From contig CAJMPT010000001.1 of NCBI GenBank assembly GCA_905215465.1, positions 1 to 64,000 of the forward strand: a DNA stretch of 64,000 bases. The letters run 5' to 3'. The notes beneath the pieces were generated by a model. That model had not been told where the DNA came from, searched no databases, and saw nothing but the letters and a program-made list of their open reading frames with translations. Below, piece by piece: positions 30,926-43,405 of the stretch (the first letter of the stretch is position 1; every line of letters begins with the position of its first letter). Made by a program: the position numbers and the translations under genes. Source of the DNA: an uncultured bacterium. GTDB taxonomy: Bacteria; Actinomycetota; Coriobacteriia; Coriobacteriales; Atopobiaceae.

Positions 30926-31732
30926 ATGACCCCACAGATTCACCTGCACGTCCTTGCCAGCGGCTCCAAGGGAAACGCCGCCGTGGTGGAGGGGCCCGAG
31001 GGCTCGGTCCTGGTGGACTGCGGCATTTCTCGCCGGGCGCTCTTGCAGCGGGCGGCGGAGCTGGGCGTTGACATGGGTCGCGTCCGGGCGGTGGTGCTCA
31101 CGCACGACCACTCCGACCACGTGGCGGGCCTTTCCGTCTTCTGCAACCACTTTGAGGGGCGGCTCATTGCCACGGCGGGCACCGTGGGCGCCCGCAAGTA
31201 CCTGGCCGAGCTGCCGTTTGAGTTGGTGGGGCACTCGGATGCCTTTGAGGTGGCCGGCATGCGCGTGCAGGCCTTTCCCACCTACCACGACGTGCCCGAC
31301 CCCATGGGCTTCCGCTTTGAGACGGACGACGACGCCCTGGGCTACTGCACCGACACCGGCCACCTGGGAGACGAGGCCCTGGCGCTCCTGAGCAACGTGC
31401 GCATTCTGGCGCTGGAGTCAAATCACGACGAGCGCATGCTGGCGAACGGCCCCTACCCCGCCTTCCTCAAGGCGCGCGTGGGCGGGGACTCCGGCCACCT
31501 CTCCAACGCGCAGGCGGCCCAGGCGCTGACACAGCTGGTGGAGGAGGACACCGAGACCGTGGTGGCCATGCACCTCTCGCAGGAGAACAACCGTCCGAGC
31601 ACCTGCGTCCGCACGCTGGCCGAGGCCGTGGGGGCAGCTGCCGCAAACGACGCCTTCACCGAGGCCCGCACGCCCGATGGCCACCTCACCATCTGCGCCG
31701 CCGCGCAGGACTGGCCCATAACGGTGTGGTAG
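30926..31732 (+). CDS. Metallo-beta-lactamase fold hydrolase, YycJ/WalJ type
   Basis: 268 residues with the MBL metal motif THDHSDH and the subfamily features LASGSKGNA near the N-terminus, ALESNHDERML and GGDSGHLSN. YycJ proteins are linked to cell-wall or DNA-processing functions in Firmicutes, but here there is no walK/walR neighbour, so the role is open. It ends 50 nt before a 78-nt hairpin. Confidence 0.9.
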   Translation: MTPQIHLHVLASGSKGNAAVVEGPEGSVLVDCGISRRALLQRAAELGVDMGRVRAVVLTHDHSDHVAGLSVFCNHFEGRLIATAGTVGARKYLAELPFELVGHSDAFEVAGMRVQAFPTYHDVPDPMGFRFETDDDALGYCTDTGHLGDEALALLSNVRILALESNHDERMLANGPYPAFLKARVGGDSGHLSNAQAAQALTQLVEEDTETVVAMHLSQENNRPSTCVRTLAEAVGAAAANDAFTEARTPDGHLTICAAAQDWPITVW

Positions 31733-31782
31733 GAGCGGCCGCGCGGACGGCAGCCCGCCATTGGCACCAGCACTAGCATTAG

Positions 31783-31860
31783 CGTGCAAAATAACGACCA
31801 GGACGCCCTTCTCGCCTGCGTTTGCGCAGCTGGCGAGAAGTGCGTCCGTTATTATGCACG
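31783..31860 (+). repeat. 78-nt two-segment hairpin containing inverted GGCGAGAA copies
   Basis: Outer arms 31783-31796 and 31847-31860 match at 13 of 14 positions. Inner arms 31801-31816 and 31832-31847 match at 15 of 16, separated on one side by a 4-nt bulge and closed by a 15-nt loop. TTGTTTT follows on the plus strand, so it may terminate the 30926-31732 gene. Confidence 0.8.
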
Positions 31861-32105
31861 TTGTTTTGCCGAGCGCAGGGCCTACTTGACCAGCTCTCCC
31901 GCCAGGTACTATGAAGCGCCCGGAAGCGCCAACGGTCGGTTTGCATCGGCCAACGGAGGGTCTTTTGGGTTATCTTGCATACCGTTTTGCCAGCTGGTAT
32001 GACAATTTGCAACCAGTATCAAGGATGTAATACCAGTTTAATCGGCATGGAATCAATTCCCCTTTTGCTTCGATACAACCCTTTGCCACGTTGCCTTTAC
32101 ATAAA
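31861..32105. other. Intergenic stretch without a recognisable gene
   Basis: AT-richer than its surroundings. It holds a small dyad, CTGGTAT (31994-32000) / ATACCAG (32030-32036), with a further ACCAGTAT copy between them. Short open frames on both strands lack a ribosome-binding site and any recognisable protein pattern. Confidence 0.6.
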
Positions 32106-32136
32106 AAAGGGGCAATGCAAAGCGCATTGCCCCTTT
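32106..32136 (-). terminator. Intrinsic terminator of hsp20
   Basis: Perfect 13-bp stem AAAGGGGCAATGC / GCATTGCCCCTTT with a 5-nt loop; on the minus strand a run of six T completes it. It lies 62 nt after the hsp20 stop. Confidence 0.85.
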
Positions 32137-32197
32137 GGGATAGAGCTTGTGAATCGTTCAGGCAATCAGGAGGCAGTCCTTCTCGCCAGACTCTGAG

Positions 32198-32626
32198 CTA
32201 GTCGATGGAGATCTTGGTGACGTTGGCCTTCTCGTCCTGCTTGGGGACGTTGACGGTCAGGATGCCGCCCTCGAGCTTGGCGGACAGGCCGGCGGTGGCG
32301 GCGTCCTTCAGGTAGACGCCACGCGTGGCGCTCCACTCGCAGCTCTCCTTGTGCAGGTAGTTCTTGCCCTTCTCCTCGTCGGACTCCTTCTTGTCCACGC
32401 TGACGGAGAGGCGGCCCTCGTTGAGCTCGACGTCAATCTGATCACGCGTGACTCCAGGAAGCTCGGCGGTGACGACGTACTTCTCGCCCGCGTCCTCGAC
32501 GTTCATCTTGAAGCCGGCGTCAGTGGCAAGAGACGCGAGCGGCGCGTCGAAGAAGTTATCGATAGCGTCGAACGGCCACGTGCGAAGACCCCTTGCGTAA
32601 CGGTCATACGGAATCATGCTAGCCAT
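32198..32626 (-). CDS. hsp20: Small heat-shock protein (Hsp20/alpha-crystallin)
   Basis: 142-residue ATP-independent holdase. The alpha-crystallin domain (about 40-130) contains YVVTAELPGVTRDQIDVELNEGRLSVS-type strands and the closing GGILTVNVPK. The start at 32626 is chosen because AAGGAG lies 8 nt upstream. A dyad shared with clpB and dnaK lies at 32772-32796. Confidence 0.95.
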   Translation of the reverse strand: MASMIPYDRYARGLRTWPFDAIDNFFDAPLASLATDAGFKMNVEDAGEKYVVTAELPGVTRDQIDVELNEGRLSVSVDKKESDEEKGKNYLHKESCEWSATRGVYLKDAATAGLSAKLEGGILTVNVPKQDEKANVTKISID

Positions 32627-32767
32627 AACGATCACTCCTTAGCAGACTTGCGGGTGTCTTGAGCTTGGCTTTTGCTTGCTCTGACACTCTCTTTGAACAC
32701 TGTTGTATGTTCCCCGGCTCACGGGCTTTATACCTCAAAACAAAGGTTTTCTTAGCGTCATATACTT

Positions 32768-32796
32768 ATTATATCTAAGTGTGTATGTATTAGATT
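32768..32796 (-). promoter_or_regulatory. Candidate heat-shock operator and promoter of hsp20
   Basis: Dyad TATCTAA-N11-TTAGATT (32772-32796), the same geometry as at clpB and dnaK. A minus-strand TATAAT (32768-32773) overlaps its edge. It is 146-170 nt upstream of hsp20 and also faces the divergent 32910 gene. Confidence 0.6.
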
Positions 32797-32909
32797 TGGA
32801 TACGTGCGACCCTTGCGGGTTTACGCAGGTCAGGAGTGCGCTCGCGTGCCGGCTCAACTATCATTACGCAGGTACACGCGATTCAACTGCCCACCCACGG
32901 GAGGCACCA

Positions 32910-33362
32910 GTGAACGACGAGAACAACTTCCAGGACGCGCCTCAGGCGCCAAATCCGCAGGCAGCGGCCCCGCAGGCGACGCCTGAGCCCGCGCCTGCCG
33001 GCGAGCCTGCGCCCTACGTGCGCCAGCGCGCCCAGCACCGCTCCGTTGACCCCATCGACGACTTTGCCACCGGCGACATGACCCCCGAGGCCACCACGCA
33101 CGACTCCGACTACGTAGGCAGCCGCGGCATGGGCGGCCGCTCCTACCGTCGCTCCCGCGAGCAGGGCGAGCAGCTGCGCCGAGACCTGCACTACGGCCAG
33201 TACCTGGAGATTCCCAAGGGCAGGCGCGACATCTTTGTCTCGCGCGAGCGCAAGAGCCGCCGCCGGTCGCTCATTGCCTGCATCGTGGTGCTGATCATCC
33301 TGGCGGTCGTGGTGTTCTTCCTCTGGGAGTTCATGTCCAGCACGTGGGGAGCCGTCAACTAG
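32910..33362 (+). CDS. Small membrane protein of unknown function with a Pro/Ala-rich N-terminus
   Basis: 150 residues: a flexible Pro/Ala/Gln-rich segment (1-40), a charged middle with SYRRSREQGEQLRRDLHYGQYL and RRDIFVSRERKSRRRS, then one TM segment near the C-terminus (about 120-142). A GTG start at 32910 has GGGAGG 5 nt upstream. I do not recognise a family. A strong terminator follows. Confidence 0.8.
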   Translation: MNDENNFQDAPQAPNPQAAAPQATPEPAPAGEPAPYVRQRAQHRSVDPIDDFATGDMTPEATTHDSDYVGSRGMGGRSYRRSREQGEQLRRDLHYGQYLEIPKGRRDIFVSRERKSRRRSLIACIVVLIILAVVVFFLWEFMSSTWGAVN

Positions 33363-33383
33363 CCGCGGCTACGTCAGCCACGC

Positions 33384-33428
33384 AAGCCGCCCAGTCGCAT
33401 TTGGTTGCGGCTGGGCGGCTTTCTTTTG
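33384..33428 (+). terminator. Intrinsic terminator of the 32910 gene
   Basis: Stem AAGCCGCCCAG / CTGGGCGGCTT with an inner CGCA / TGCG dyad, followed by TTTCTTTT, 22 nt after the stop. Confidence 0.85.
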
Positions 33429-33483
33429 GCTGGGCTAGAGTTGGGGGCGGATCCCGTCGGAGTAGGACGGCTCTGACGTGGCC

Positions 33484-33678
33484 CTACGACCAGGGGTCGC
33501 GCTCAAAGAGCGGCTCGGCTATGGGGCGACGGTCGGAGTAGGGGTCGTAGCCGTCGTCGTCCTCGTTCTCCGCACGGATGAACTCGCGCTCCTCGGGCGT
33601 GGAATCGGCCTTGGCGGCGGGCTTGGGGAGATTGGGCTTCTCGCCTGAGGACGGGACGGAGTTGGTTGTGCCATTCAT
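33484..33678 (-). CDS. Small acidic hypothetical protein co-transcribed with the PASTA gene
   Basis: 64 residues, hydrophilic, with a Pro/Lys-rich start and a C-terminal EREFIRAENEDDDGYDP-type acidic stretch ending LFERDPWS. AGGAGG lies 10 nt upstream of the ATG at 33678. It begins 14 nt after the PASTA-protein stop. No membrane segment or known domain. Confidence 0.6.
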   Translation of the reverse strand: MNGTTNSVPSSGEKPNLPKPAAKADSTPEEREFIRAENEDDDGYDPYSDRRPIAEPLFERDPWS

Positions 33679-33692
33679 GTTTGTGCGGCCTC

Positions 33693-35303
33693 CTAGAACA
33701 GACTGGTGTAGGCAATGTAGTCCGCGGCGTAGCCGCCAAAGGACGAGAGGTTGACGCCGCCGCTGAAGCGGTTCTTGGGACAGGCGATGGCAATGACCTG
33801 CGAGGACGCGTCGGTGCCGCCAATGAGGACGGCCCAGGACCACTCGCCGTCCTCGCCATAGCCACAGATGAAGTGCTTGCCGTCGGCAGGATCGGGGGCA
33901 ATGAGGTCGTCCTGCGTGGTGAGCGTCTTGAGCGTGGAGAAGCCGCAGGCCTCCATGACCGCGCGGACGCCTGCCTCGGTCTCCGCCGTGCCGCCCGCAG
34001 GCACCGACGATGCCGAGAAGGCCAGGCGCACGCCGCCGATGGTGGCGCCGTTGGCGAGGACGTCGTCTGCGCCGGAGCCGGCCGCGGGGGCCTCGGGCTT
34101 GTCCGTGAAGGTCAAGACGTCGCCGGCGGGGCTGGTGTAGGAGGCGTTGGCGTCGCCGTTTGAGTGGGTGCCGCCAAAGGCTAGCGCGTAGCTCTCCTGC
34201 CCCAGGAACGTTGCCACCTCGCGAGAGGCGCAGTCAAAGTACTGCAGCAGGTGGAACGGGTCGGACGGGTAAGGGCTCGAGACGGAGAGCTCGACCTCGG
34301 CGCCCTCGCTGGTCTGCGTGCCCGCCTCGGGGCTCACGCCCACCACGGTGTTGTGCGGGGAGTCGGACTCCACGTAGGTGATCTTGGCGGTCAGCCCGGC
34401 CTTCTCCACGGCAGCCGTTGCCGCGTCAGCCGTGAGTCCCATAACTTCTGGAACCACATACGGCTCGGCGACCGAAAGGGTGACGGTGTCCATCGAGACA
34501 AAGGGGGAGCCCTCGGCCGGGTCGACGGCCACGACCGTCCCGTCCGGGGCGTCCGAGTTCACATAGGCAAAGACCACGTTCTGGGCGCCGGCGTCAAGAA
34601 GCGCCTGGCGCGCGGCATCCTTGTCCTGGCCCACGACCTGCGGGACCATGCGCTGGGCGGCCACGGTTATGGTCGCGCTGATGGAGGGGTCAACGCGATC
34701 GCCCGCGGTGAGGCTGCACGAAAGGACGTTGCCAAAGCCGTCGTCGGCCAGCTGGTAGGTGACCTCCACGTCAAAGCCGGCAGCCCCAAGGGCCGTGCGC
34801 GCGTCCTCCTCAGAGAGGCCCACAACCTGGGGAACGGTTCGACCACCCCAGTATTCCTGCTGGTAGGTGTACCAGGCGGCCCCACCGGCCGCGCCCAGAA
34901 GGGCAATCACCAAGAGCGCCACGGCCCACTTGGGCTTGCGCTTCTTGCGTTCCGGCAGGCTCTGCACCGGGGACTCGATCTGCACGGGGGCATGCGCCTC
35001 CGTCAGGTCCTCCGGCAGGGCCGGCGAGAAGTAAGGGTCATCCAGGGCATCGATGCCATCAGAGGAGATGACGTCGTCAGGGTCCGAGGCGAGACCGACC
35101 TCCGGCAGCACGATGGTCGGCAGGGACTCGAGCTTGCGGGTGGCCGGCGCCGGGTTGAGGCGCGTGTCGGCGACGTCGGCAAGCTGCGTGGCGTCCGAGT
35201 CGGGAGCCTCGACCTCGAGCGGCTCTGCCAGCACCGTTGCGTCGGGGTCAACGTCGCCGTCGGGGCCGGCGAGCACCGTCTTGTCTGGGTCTTCGGAACT
35301 CAT
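33693..35303 (-). CDS. Membrane protein with three PASTA domains but no kinase domain
   Basis: 536 residues. The cytoplasmic part (1-125) carries three similar short motifs, DPDKTVLA, DPDATVLA and DSDATQLA (Thr 9, 23 and 39), that look like sites for a Thr kinase or FHA reader. One TM (126-145) leads to three extracellular PASTA repeats beginning at about 155 (RTVPQVVGLS), 218 (RMVPQVVGQD) and 282 (YVVPEVMGLT), and a C-terminal domain (350-536) I do not recognise. PASTA domains bind muropeptides or beta-lactams in PknB-type kinases; here the kinase part is missing. GGAGG lies 5 nt upstream of the ATG. Confidence 0.88.
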   Translation of the reverse strand: MSSEDPDKTVLAGPDGDVDPDATVLAEPLEVEAPDSDATQLADVADTRLNPAPATRKLESLPTIVLPEVGLASDPDDVISSDGIDALDDPYFSPALPEDLTEAHAPVQIESPVQSLPERKKRKPKWAVALLVIALLGAAGGAAWYTYQQEYWGGRTVPQVVGLSEEDARTALGAAGFDVEVTYQLADDGFGNVLSCSLTAGDRVDPSISATITVAAQRMVPQVVGQDKDAARQALLDAGAQNVVFAYVNSDAPDGTVVAVDPAEGSPFVSMDTVTLSVAEPYVVPEVMGLTADAATAAVEKAGLTAKITYVESDSPHNTVVGVSPEAGTQTSEGAEVELSVSSPYPSDPFHLLQYFDCASREVATFLGQESYALAFGGTHSNGDANASYTSPAGDVLTFTDKPEAPAAGSGADDVLANGATIGGVRLAFSASSVPAGGTAETEAGVRAVMEACGFSTLKTLTTQDDLIAPDPADGKHFICGYGEDGEWSWAVLIGGTDASSQVIAIACPKNRFSGGVNLSSFGGYAADYIAYTSLF

Positions 35304-35365
35304 GGCGGCCTCCGGAGGTCGCAATCAGCCATCAAATAACGCCTCTAATCCTAGCGCGGCAGGCT

Positions 35366-35618
35366 CCCAAAACCGATTTGGGTTCGCCAATCGGACGGGT
35401 CAAGGAGGCCATCGCAACAAAAGCCCTGTTCAGAGGCTTACCGCGTTTCTCGCCCCCGCAAAACCGCTCGTAGCCCGAACCCAAATCCATATTGGAATTG
35501 GGTTCGGGTTACGAGACGAAAGGGGAGCCGCGAGAAACTCGCGACTCCCCTACCTGGGCTTTTATTAAACGGGTCCGCGCGCAGCCCCAGAACCACGAAC
35601 CCAAAACGCTTTTTGAGG
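35366..35618. repeat. 253-bp intergenic element, copy 1
   Basis: Bounded by CCCAAAAC..TTTGGGTTCG (35366-35386) and an inverted CGAACCCAAAACG.. arm (35596-35618), with a central 35-bp palindrome at 35474-35508 identical to that of copy 2 at 50562-50814. It fills most of the gap between clpB and the PASTA gene. It also contains a local stem AGGGGAG / CTCCCCT (35521-35551) that may terminate clpB. Confidence 0.85.
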
Positions 35619-35622
35619 CCGT

Positions 35623-38283
<2,661 letters not shown>

Positions 38284-38355
38284 ACTGGTCACCCCTTTTG
38301 GGTCTTCTTGTTTATCAAGACCTATTGTTCCCAGGCACGTGTGGCGATAAACGCA

Positions 38356-38380
38356 AATCTAAGTCTGTTCATATTAGATT
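38356..38380 (-). promoter_or_regulatory. Candidate heat-shock operator of clpB
   Basis: Perfect 7-bp dyad with an 11-nt spacer, AATCTAA-N11-TTAGATT, 73-97 nt upstream of the clpB start. It is the best-conserved of three such sites. Confidence 0.65.
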
Positions 38381-38432
38381 TTGAGAGAGGTAGGAGGGGT
38401 GCGGGCAGCGCTAGCGTACATAAACACAAAGC

Positions 38433-38460
38433 CCCGCATCGCCAACTGGGGCGATGCGGG
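38433..38460 (-). terminator. Hairpin terminator of the dnaK operon (after hspR)
   Basis: Perfect 11-bp stem CCCGCATCGCC / GGCGATGCGGG with a 6-nt loop, followed on the minus strand by GGCTTTGTGTTT. It separates hspR from clpB. Confidence 0.75.
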
Positions 38461-38535
38461 ACTTGAAAGGTGCCGGTTCATGTAAATGTACACTGTGCGG
38501 CAAGAAGCGCCTGCGGGCAGCGCGGCCCGCGCATC

Positions 38536-38961
38536 CTACTCCCTACTGCTCCCATTGAGCAGCAAACGGTGCATGACCTGCTCGGGGTTGGCGCCGTCGT
38601 AGCGCGCGAGGGCCGTGATCTTCTCCTGGACGTGGTACTCGCGGACCTCCTCCTCAAGGGAGCGCACGCGGACGCGCAGGGTCTCGAGCTCGCGCTCAAG
38701 CTCCAGCTCGCGCTCGCGCATGTCCAGGATGCGGATGACGCCGGCCAGGTTGATGCCCTCGTCCGTGAGCTTGGAGATGAGGTTCAGGCGGTCAATGTCG
38801 CTCTGGGAGTACAGGCGCGTGTTTCCGCGCGAGCGCCCTGGCGTGACCAGGCCCTTCTGCTCGTAGACGCGCAGGGTCTGCGGGTGCATGCCCGTGAGCT
38901 CGGCGGCCACGCTGATCATGTAGAGCGGCTTGTCTCGCCCCTCGCCCTCGCTACGCGCCAT
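38536..38961 (-). CDS. hspR: MerR-family heat-shock repressor
   Basis: 141 residues: an N-terminal MerR-type winged helix (YMISVAAELTGMHPQTLRVYEQKGLVTPGRSRGNTRLYSQSD region) and a long C-terminal coiled coil (about 75-115). HspR represses dnaK and clpB operons in actinobacteria, with DnaK as co-repressor. Its ATG lies in the last codons of dnaJ (11-nt overlap). The classical HAIR operator is not seen here, so the shared AATCTAA-N11-TTAGATT dyad is a candidate target. Confidence 0.93.
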   Translation of the reverse strand: MARSEGEGRDKPLYMISVAAELTGMHPQTLRVYEQKGLVTPGRSRGNTRLYSQSDIDRLNLISKLTDEGINLAGVIRILDMRERELELERELETLRVRVRSLEEEVREYHVQEKITALARYDGANPEQVMHRLLLNGSSRE

Positions 38962-39907
38962 TGTGGCCATCCTCTCTGTAGCTGCGCCCGTCCGCCGCCC
39001 GAAGCGACTCAAGCGCCTCGCGCTCCTTCTTGGAGAGCATCGTGGGCACCTTGACCTGCACCGTCACGTACACAGAGCCGATCTTGCCCTTGTTCTTGAT
39101 GTCCGGGGCGCCCTTATCGGGAATGCGGAAGGTGCGTCCGGGCTGGGTGCCGGCCGGGATGGAAAGCCTGACCTCGGTGCCGTCCGGCATGGGGACGCTG
39201 GCCTTGGTGCCCAGCGCGGCCTCGTACATGCTCACGGGGAAGTCCATGCGCACGTCCGCGCCGTCGCGCTTGAAGACGGGGTGGTTGGCCACGTTGGTGG
39301 TGATGACCAGGTCTCCGCGCGGGCCGCCGTTGGCGCCCACCTCGCCACGACCGCGATAGCGCAGCTTGCCGCCAGAGACGGCTCCCGCGGGAATCTTGAC
39401 CGTGATGTTGTGCTCTTCTCCCGTGGAGGGCACGCGGTAGCTCACCTTGCGCTGGGCGCCGTGGAAGGCCTCGTCAAACGTCACGTCGATGGACATGGTG
39501 AGGTCGCTGCCCTTGGCGGGCCTGCTCTGCGCGCGGGCGCCGGCCGCCCCGCCAAAGATGGACGAGAAGTCAAAGCCTCCCTGCCCACCGCCAAAGCCGC
39601 CGAAGATGTCCGACCAGTCGCCGCCCATGTTGGTGGTGTAGGTGTAGCCGCCGCGGTTGCGCCCGCCCGAGCCGCCAAAGTCGGCGCCCGGAATGCCGCC
39701 GAACATCAGCAGCTGGTCGTACTCGCGACGCTTCTTTGGGTCGGACAGCGTCGTGTAGGCCTCGCTGATCTCGGCGAACTTCTTCTCGTCGCCGCCGGCG
39801 TCCGGGTGGTTCTTGGCCGCCAGCTTGCGGAAGGCCTTCTTGATCTCGTCATCGGTGGCGTCGCGCTTCACGCCCAGAACGTCGTAGTAGTTCCTCTTGC
39901 CTGCCAT
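38951..39907 (-). CDS. dnaJ: J-domain co-chaperone, DnaJ/CbpA type without zinc fingers
   Basis: 318 residues. The J domain has the HPD tripeptide (AKNHPDAGG), followed by a Gly/Phe-rich linker (about 70-130) and the two C-terminal substrate-binding domains. The CxxCxGxG zinc-finger region is missing, so it is a type II protein although it occupies the dnaJ1 position after grpE. Confidence 0.95.
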   Translation of the reverse strand: MAGKRNYYDVLGVKRDATDDEIKKAFRKLAAKNHPDAGGDEKKFAEISEAYTTLSDPKKRREYDQLLMFGGIPGADFGGSGGRNRGGYTYTTNMGGDWSDIFGGFGGGQGGFDFSSIFGGAAGARAQSRPAKGSDLTMSIDVTFDEAFHGAQRKVSYRVPSTGEEHNITVKIPAGAVSGGKLRYRGRGEVGANGGPRGDLVITTNVANHPVFKRDGADVRMDFPVSMYEAALGTKASVPMPDGTEVRLSIPAGTQPGRTFRIPDKGAPDIKNKGKIGSVYVTVQVKVPTMLSKKEREALESLRAADGRSYREDGHNGA

Positions 39908-39973
39908 GGTCTCTGCACGAGCCCCCTCTCAAAGGCGGCGCCCAGGTCACGTGGCCCGGGCGCCGATAAAACG

Positions 39974-40750
39974 TTACTGCTTGCTGGCGTCGGCGTTCGC
40001 GGCGTCGCCCTCGGCCGCAGGCTCCTCGGCAGGGCGCTTGGGGCCGCCGAAGGTCACGGTCACCATTGCGGTGCGAATGACCTTCTCGCCCATCTTGTAG
40101 CCCTTCTGGTAGACCTGGGCCACCGTCTCGTCGTAGGCGTCCTTGTCCTCGACGCGGCCAACAGCCTGGTGCGAGAGAGGCTCGAAGGCCTGGCCGGCGG
40201 GGTCGATGGGCTCGACGCCCTCCTTTGCCAGAATGTCGAGCATCTTGTCGTGCACGGCGGAGACGCCGTCGACAAAGCTCTGCATCTGGTCGTCGCCGTC
40301 GGCGTTGCCGGCGTGGTCCAGCGCACGCTCCATGTCGTCCAGCACGGGGAGAAGCGCGCAGACCAGCTTCTCTGCCGCGCGCTCCTTCTCGGCCAGGCGC
40401 TCCGTCGCCGTGCGGCGGCGGTAGTTGTCCCAGTCGGCCTGCAGGCGGACCAGGCGCTCGGAGGCGTCCGCGGCCTGCTTCTTTGCCGCCTCGATCTGGT
40501 CCTCGACGTCGGCGAGCTTCTTCTGCAGCTCGTCGCGCTCGGCACGGATCTTGCTCGCGTCGGCGGCGAGCTCCTTCTCGGCAGCCTCCTCGCCCGCGCG
40601 CGTTGCCGCGTCGATAAGTGCCTGCTCGTCGTCGGGGTCAACGTCCCGAGCGGCATCCTGCTCGGCGACGTCCTGCTCGGCCGCAGCCTGCGTGGCCTGC
40701 TCGTCCTTATCCATGGGCTCCTCGCCCTCAACCTCGATGGGCACCTTCAC
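39974..40750 (-). CDS. grpE: Nucleotide-exchange factor GrpE
   Basis: 258 residues. A long acidic and coiled-coil N-terminal half leads to the conserved head RLQADWDNYRRRTATERLAE..LLPVLDDMERAL and the C-terminal KGYKMGEKVIRTAMVTV. It is longer than most GrpE because of an extended acidic N-terminus. GTG start at 40750 with GGAGG 5 nt upstream. Confidence 0.96.
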   Translation of the reverse strand: MKVPIEVEGEEPMDKDEQATQAAAEQDVAEQDAARDVDPDDEQALIDAATRAGEEAAEKELAADASKIRAERDELQKKLADVEDQIEAAKKQAADASERLVRLQADWDNYRRRTATERLAEKERAAEKLVCALLPVLDDMERALDHAGNADGDDQMQSFVDGVSAVHDKMLDILAKEGVEPIDPAGQAFEPLSHQAVGRVEDKDAYDETVAQVYQKGYKMGEKVIRTAMVTVTFGGPKRPAEEPAAEGDAANADASKQ

Positions 40751-40844
40751 GTCACCCTCCTCGTAGAAGTGAGGGGCGGCCCTGCGGCCGCCCCAAGAAG
40801 TTCAGTCGCAGACCGGCGCGGGGCCGGCCTCACGGCAGCTGGTC

Positions 40845-42743
<1,899 letters not shown>

Positions 42744-42850
42744 GATGTGGTCCTTTCCTTCTGCGCTTGCGGGCGGACGGAGCCGCTCCTTGCGCGCTTT
42801 TAATCTCTTAACGCTTGAGGTTATGCCCCCTGCGTTCTGATTCTATACAT

Positions 42851-42875
42851 AATCTAAGTCTCTTCACATGAGGTT
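42851..42875 (-). promoter_or_regulatory. Candidate heat-shock operator of the dnaK operon
   Basis: AATCTAA-N11-TGAGGTT: the dnaK-proximal half-site and most of the spacer (GTCTxTTCAxA) match the clpB site; the other half has two mismatches. A minus-strand TATAGA lies a few bases closer to dnaK. Confidence 0.55.
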
Positions 42876-42928
42876 TTTTGAGGGCATGGTTTTAGGGACA
42901 GGGATGACGCCGAACTCGAACCCCGATC

Positions 42929-43183
42929 TTGCACAGAAGTCCCCTTGGTGTGAGCATTTTCGGCGGCGGCGTGCAGAAGTAGCCTTCGTGTGAGCCCGTT
43001 ATTTGATCCTGCCGCAATTATCAAAATATCAATGAATACCATTGGGCTGAAACAGCAGGTCGGCGAAGGTCCGGCTGCATAAACTGCTCCGGTCCGCTCC
43101 GGAGACGCCGGAGAGGGACTCACACGAAGGCCACTTCCGCGCAAAGTTGCGCCGCAGACTCACACCAAGGCCACTTCTGCGCA
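42929..43183. repeat. Four 25-bp repeats arranged as two inverted pairs
   Basis: Copies at 42929-42954, 42970-42994, 43119-43143 and 43159-43183 share CTCACAC(G/C)AAGG..ACTTC.G..GCA; the first two are in the opposite orientation to the last two. Within each pair the spacer is 15 nt. No gene is recognisable in this 662-nt gap between dnaK and the XRE gene. Confidence 0.85.
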
Positions 43184-43405
43184 GCTCCTGGACACTCATC
43201 CGCCCGACGAACGCCCCAACGGCCTGCACGTTATGCCCATGGCCTCCAAATGTCGCAATTCACCCCTCACCTGCGGCTCGCAACCGCCGGGCGCCCTCCG
43301 GTTTCCCAAAAAGCAGCCCGCGATTGGTGGAGTGGAGTCCCCGGCTACCATAGTCTGGGAGTTGCCGGCGCACCCAAACCACCCGCAGCCCCAGGAAGGC
43401 ACGTC

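Noticed and set aside
31784..32002. Small plus-strand frame of 72 codons in the gap before hsp20
   Set aside because: No ribosome-binding site, it overlaps the 78-nt hairpin, and the encoded peptide has no recognisable pattern.
42744..42880. CIRCE or classical HAIR operator upstream of dnaK
   Set aside because: Neither TTAGCACTC-N9-GAGTGCTAA nor CTTGAGT-N7-ACTCAAG is present; only isolated half-like fragments such as CTTGAGG.
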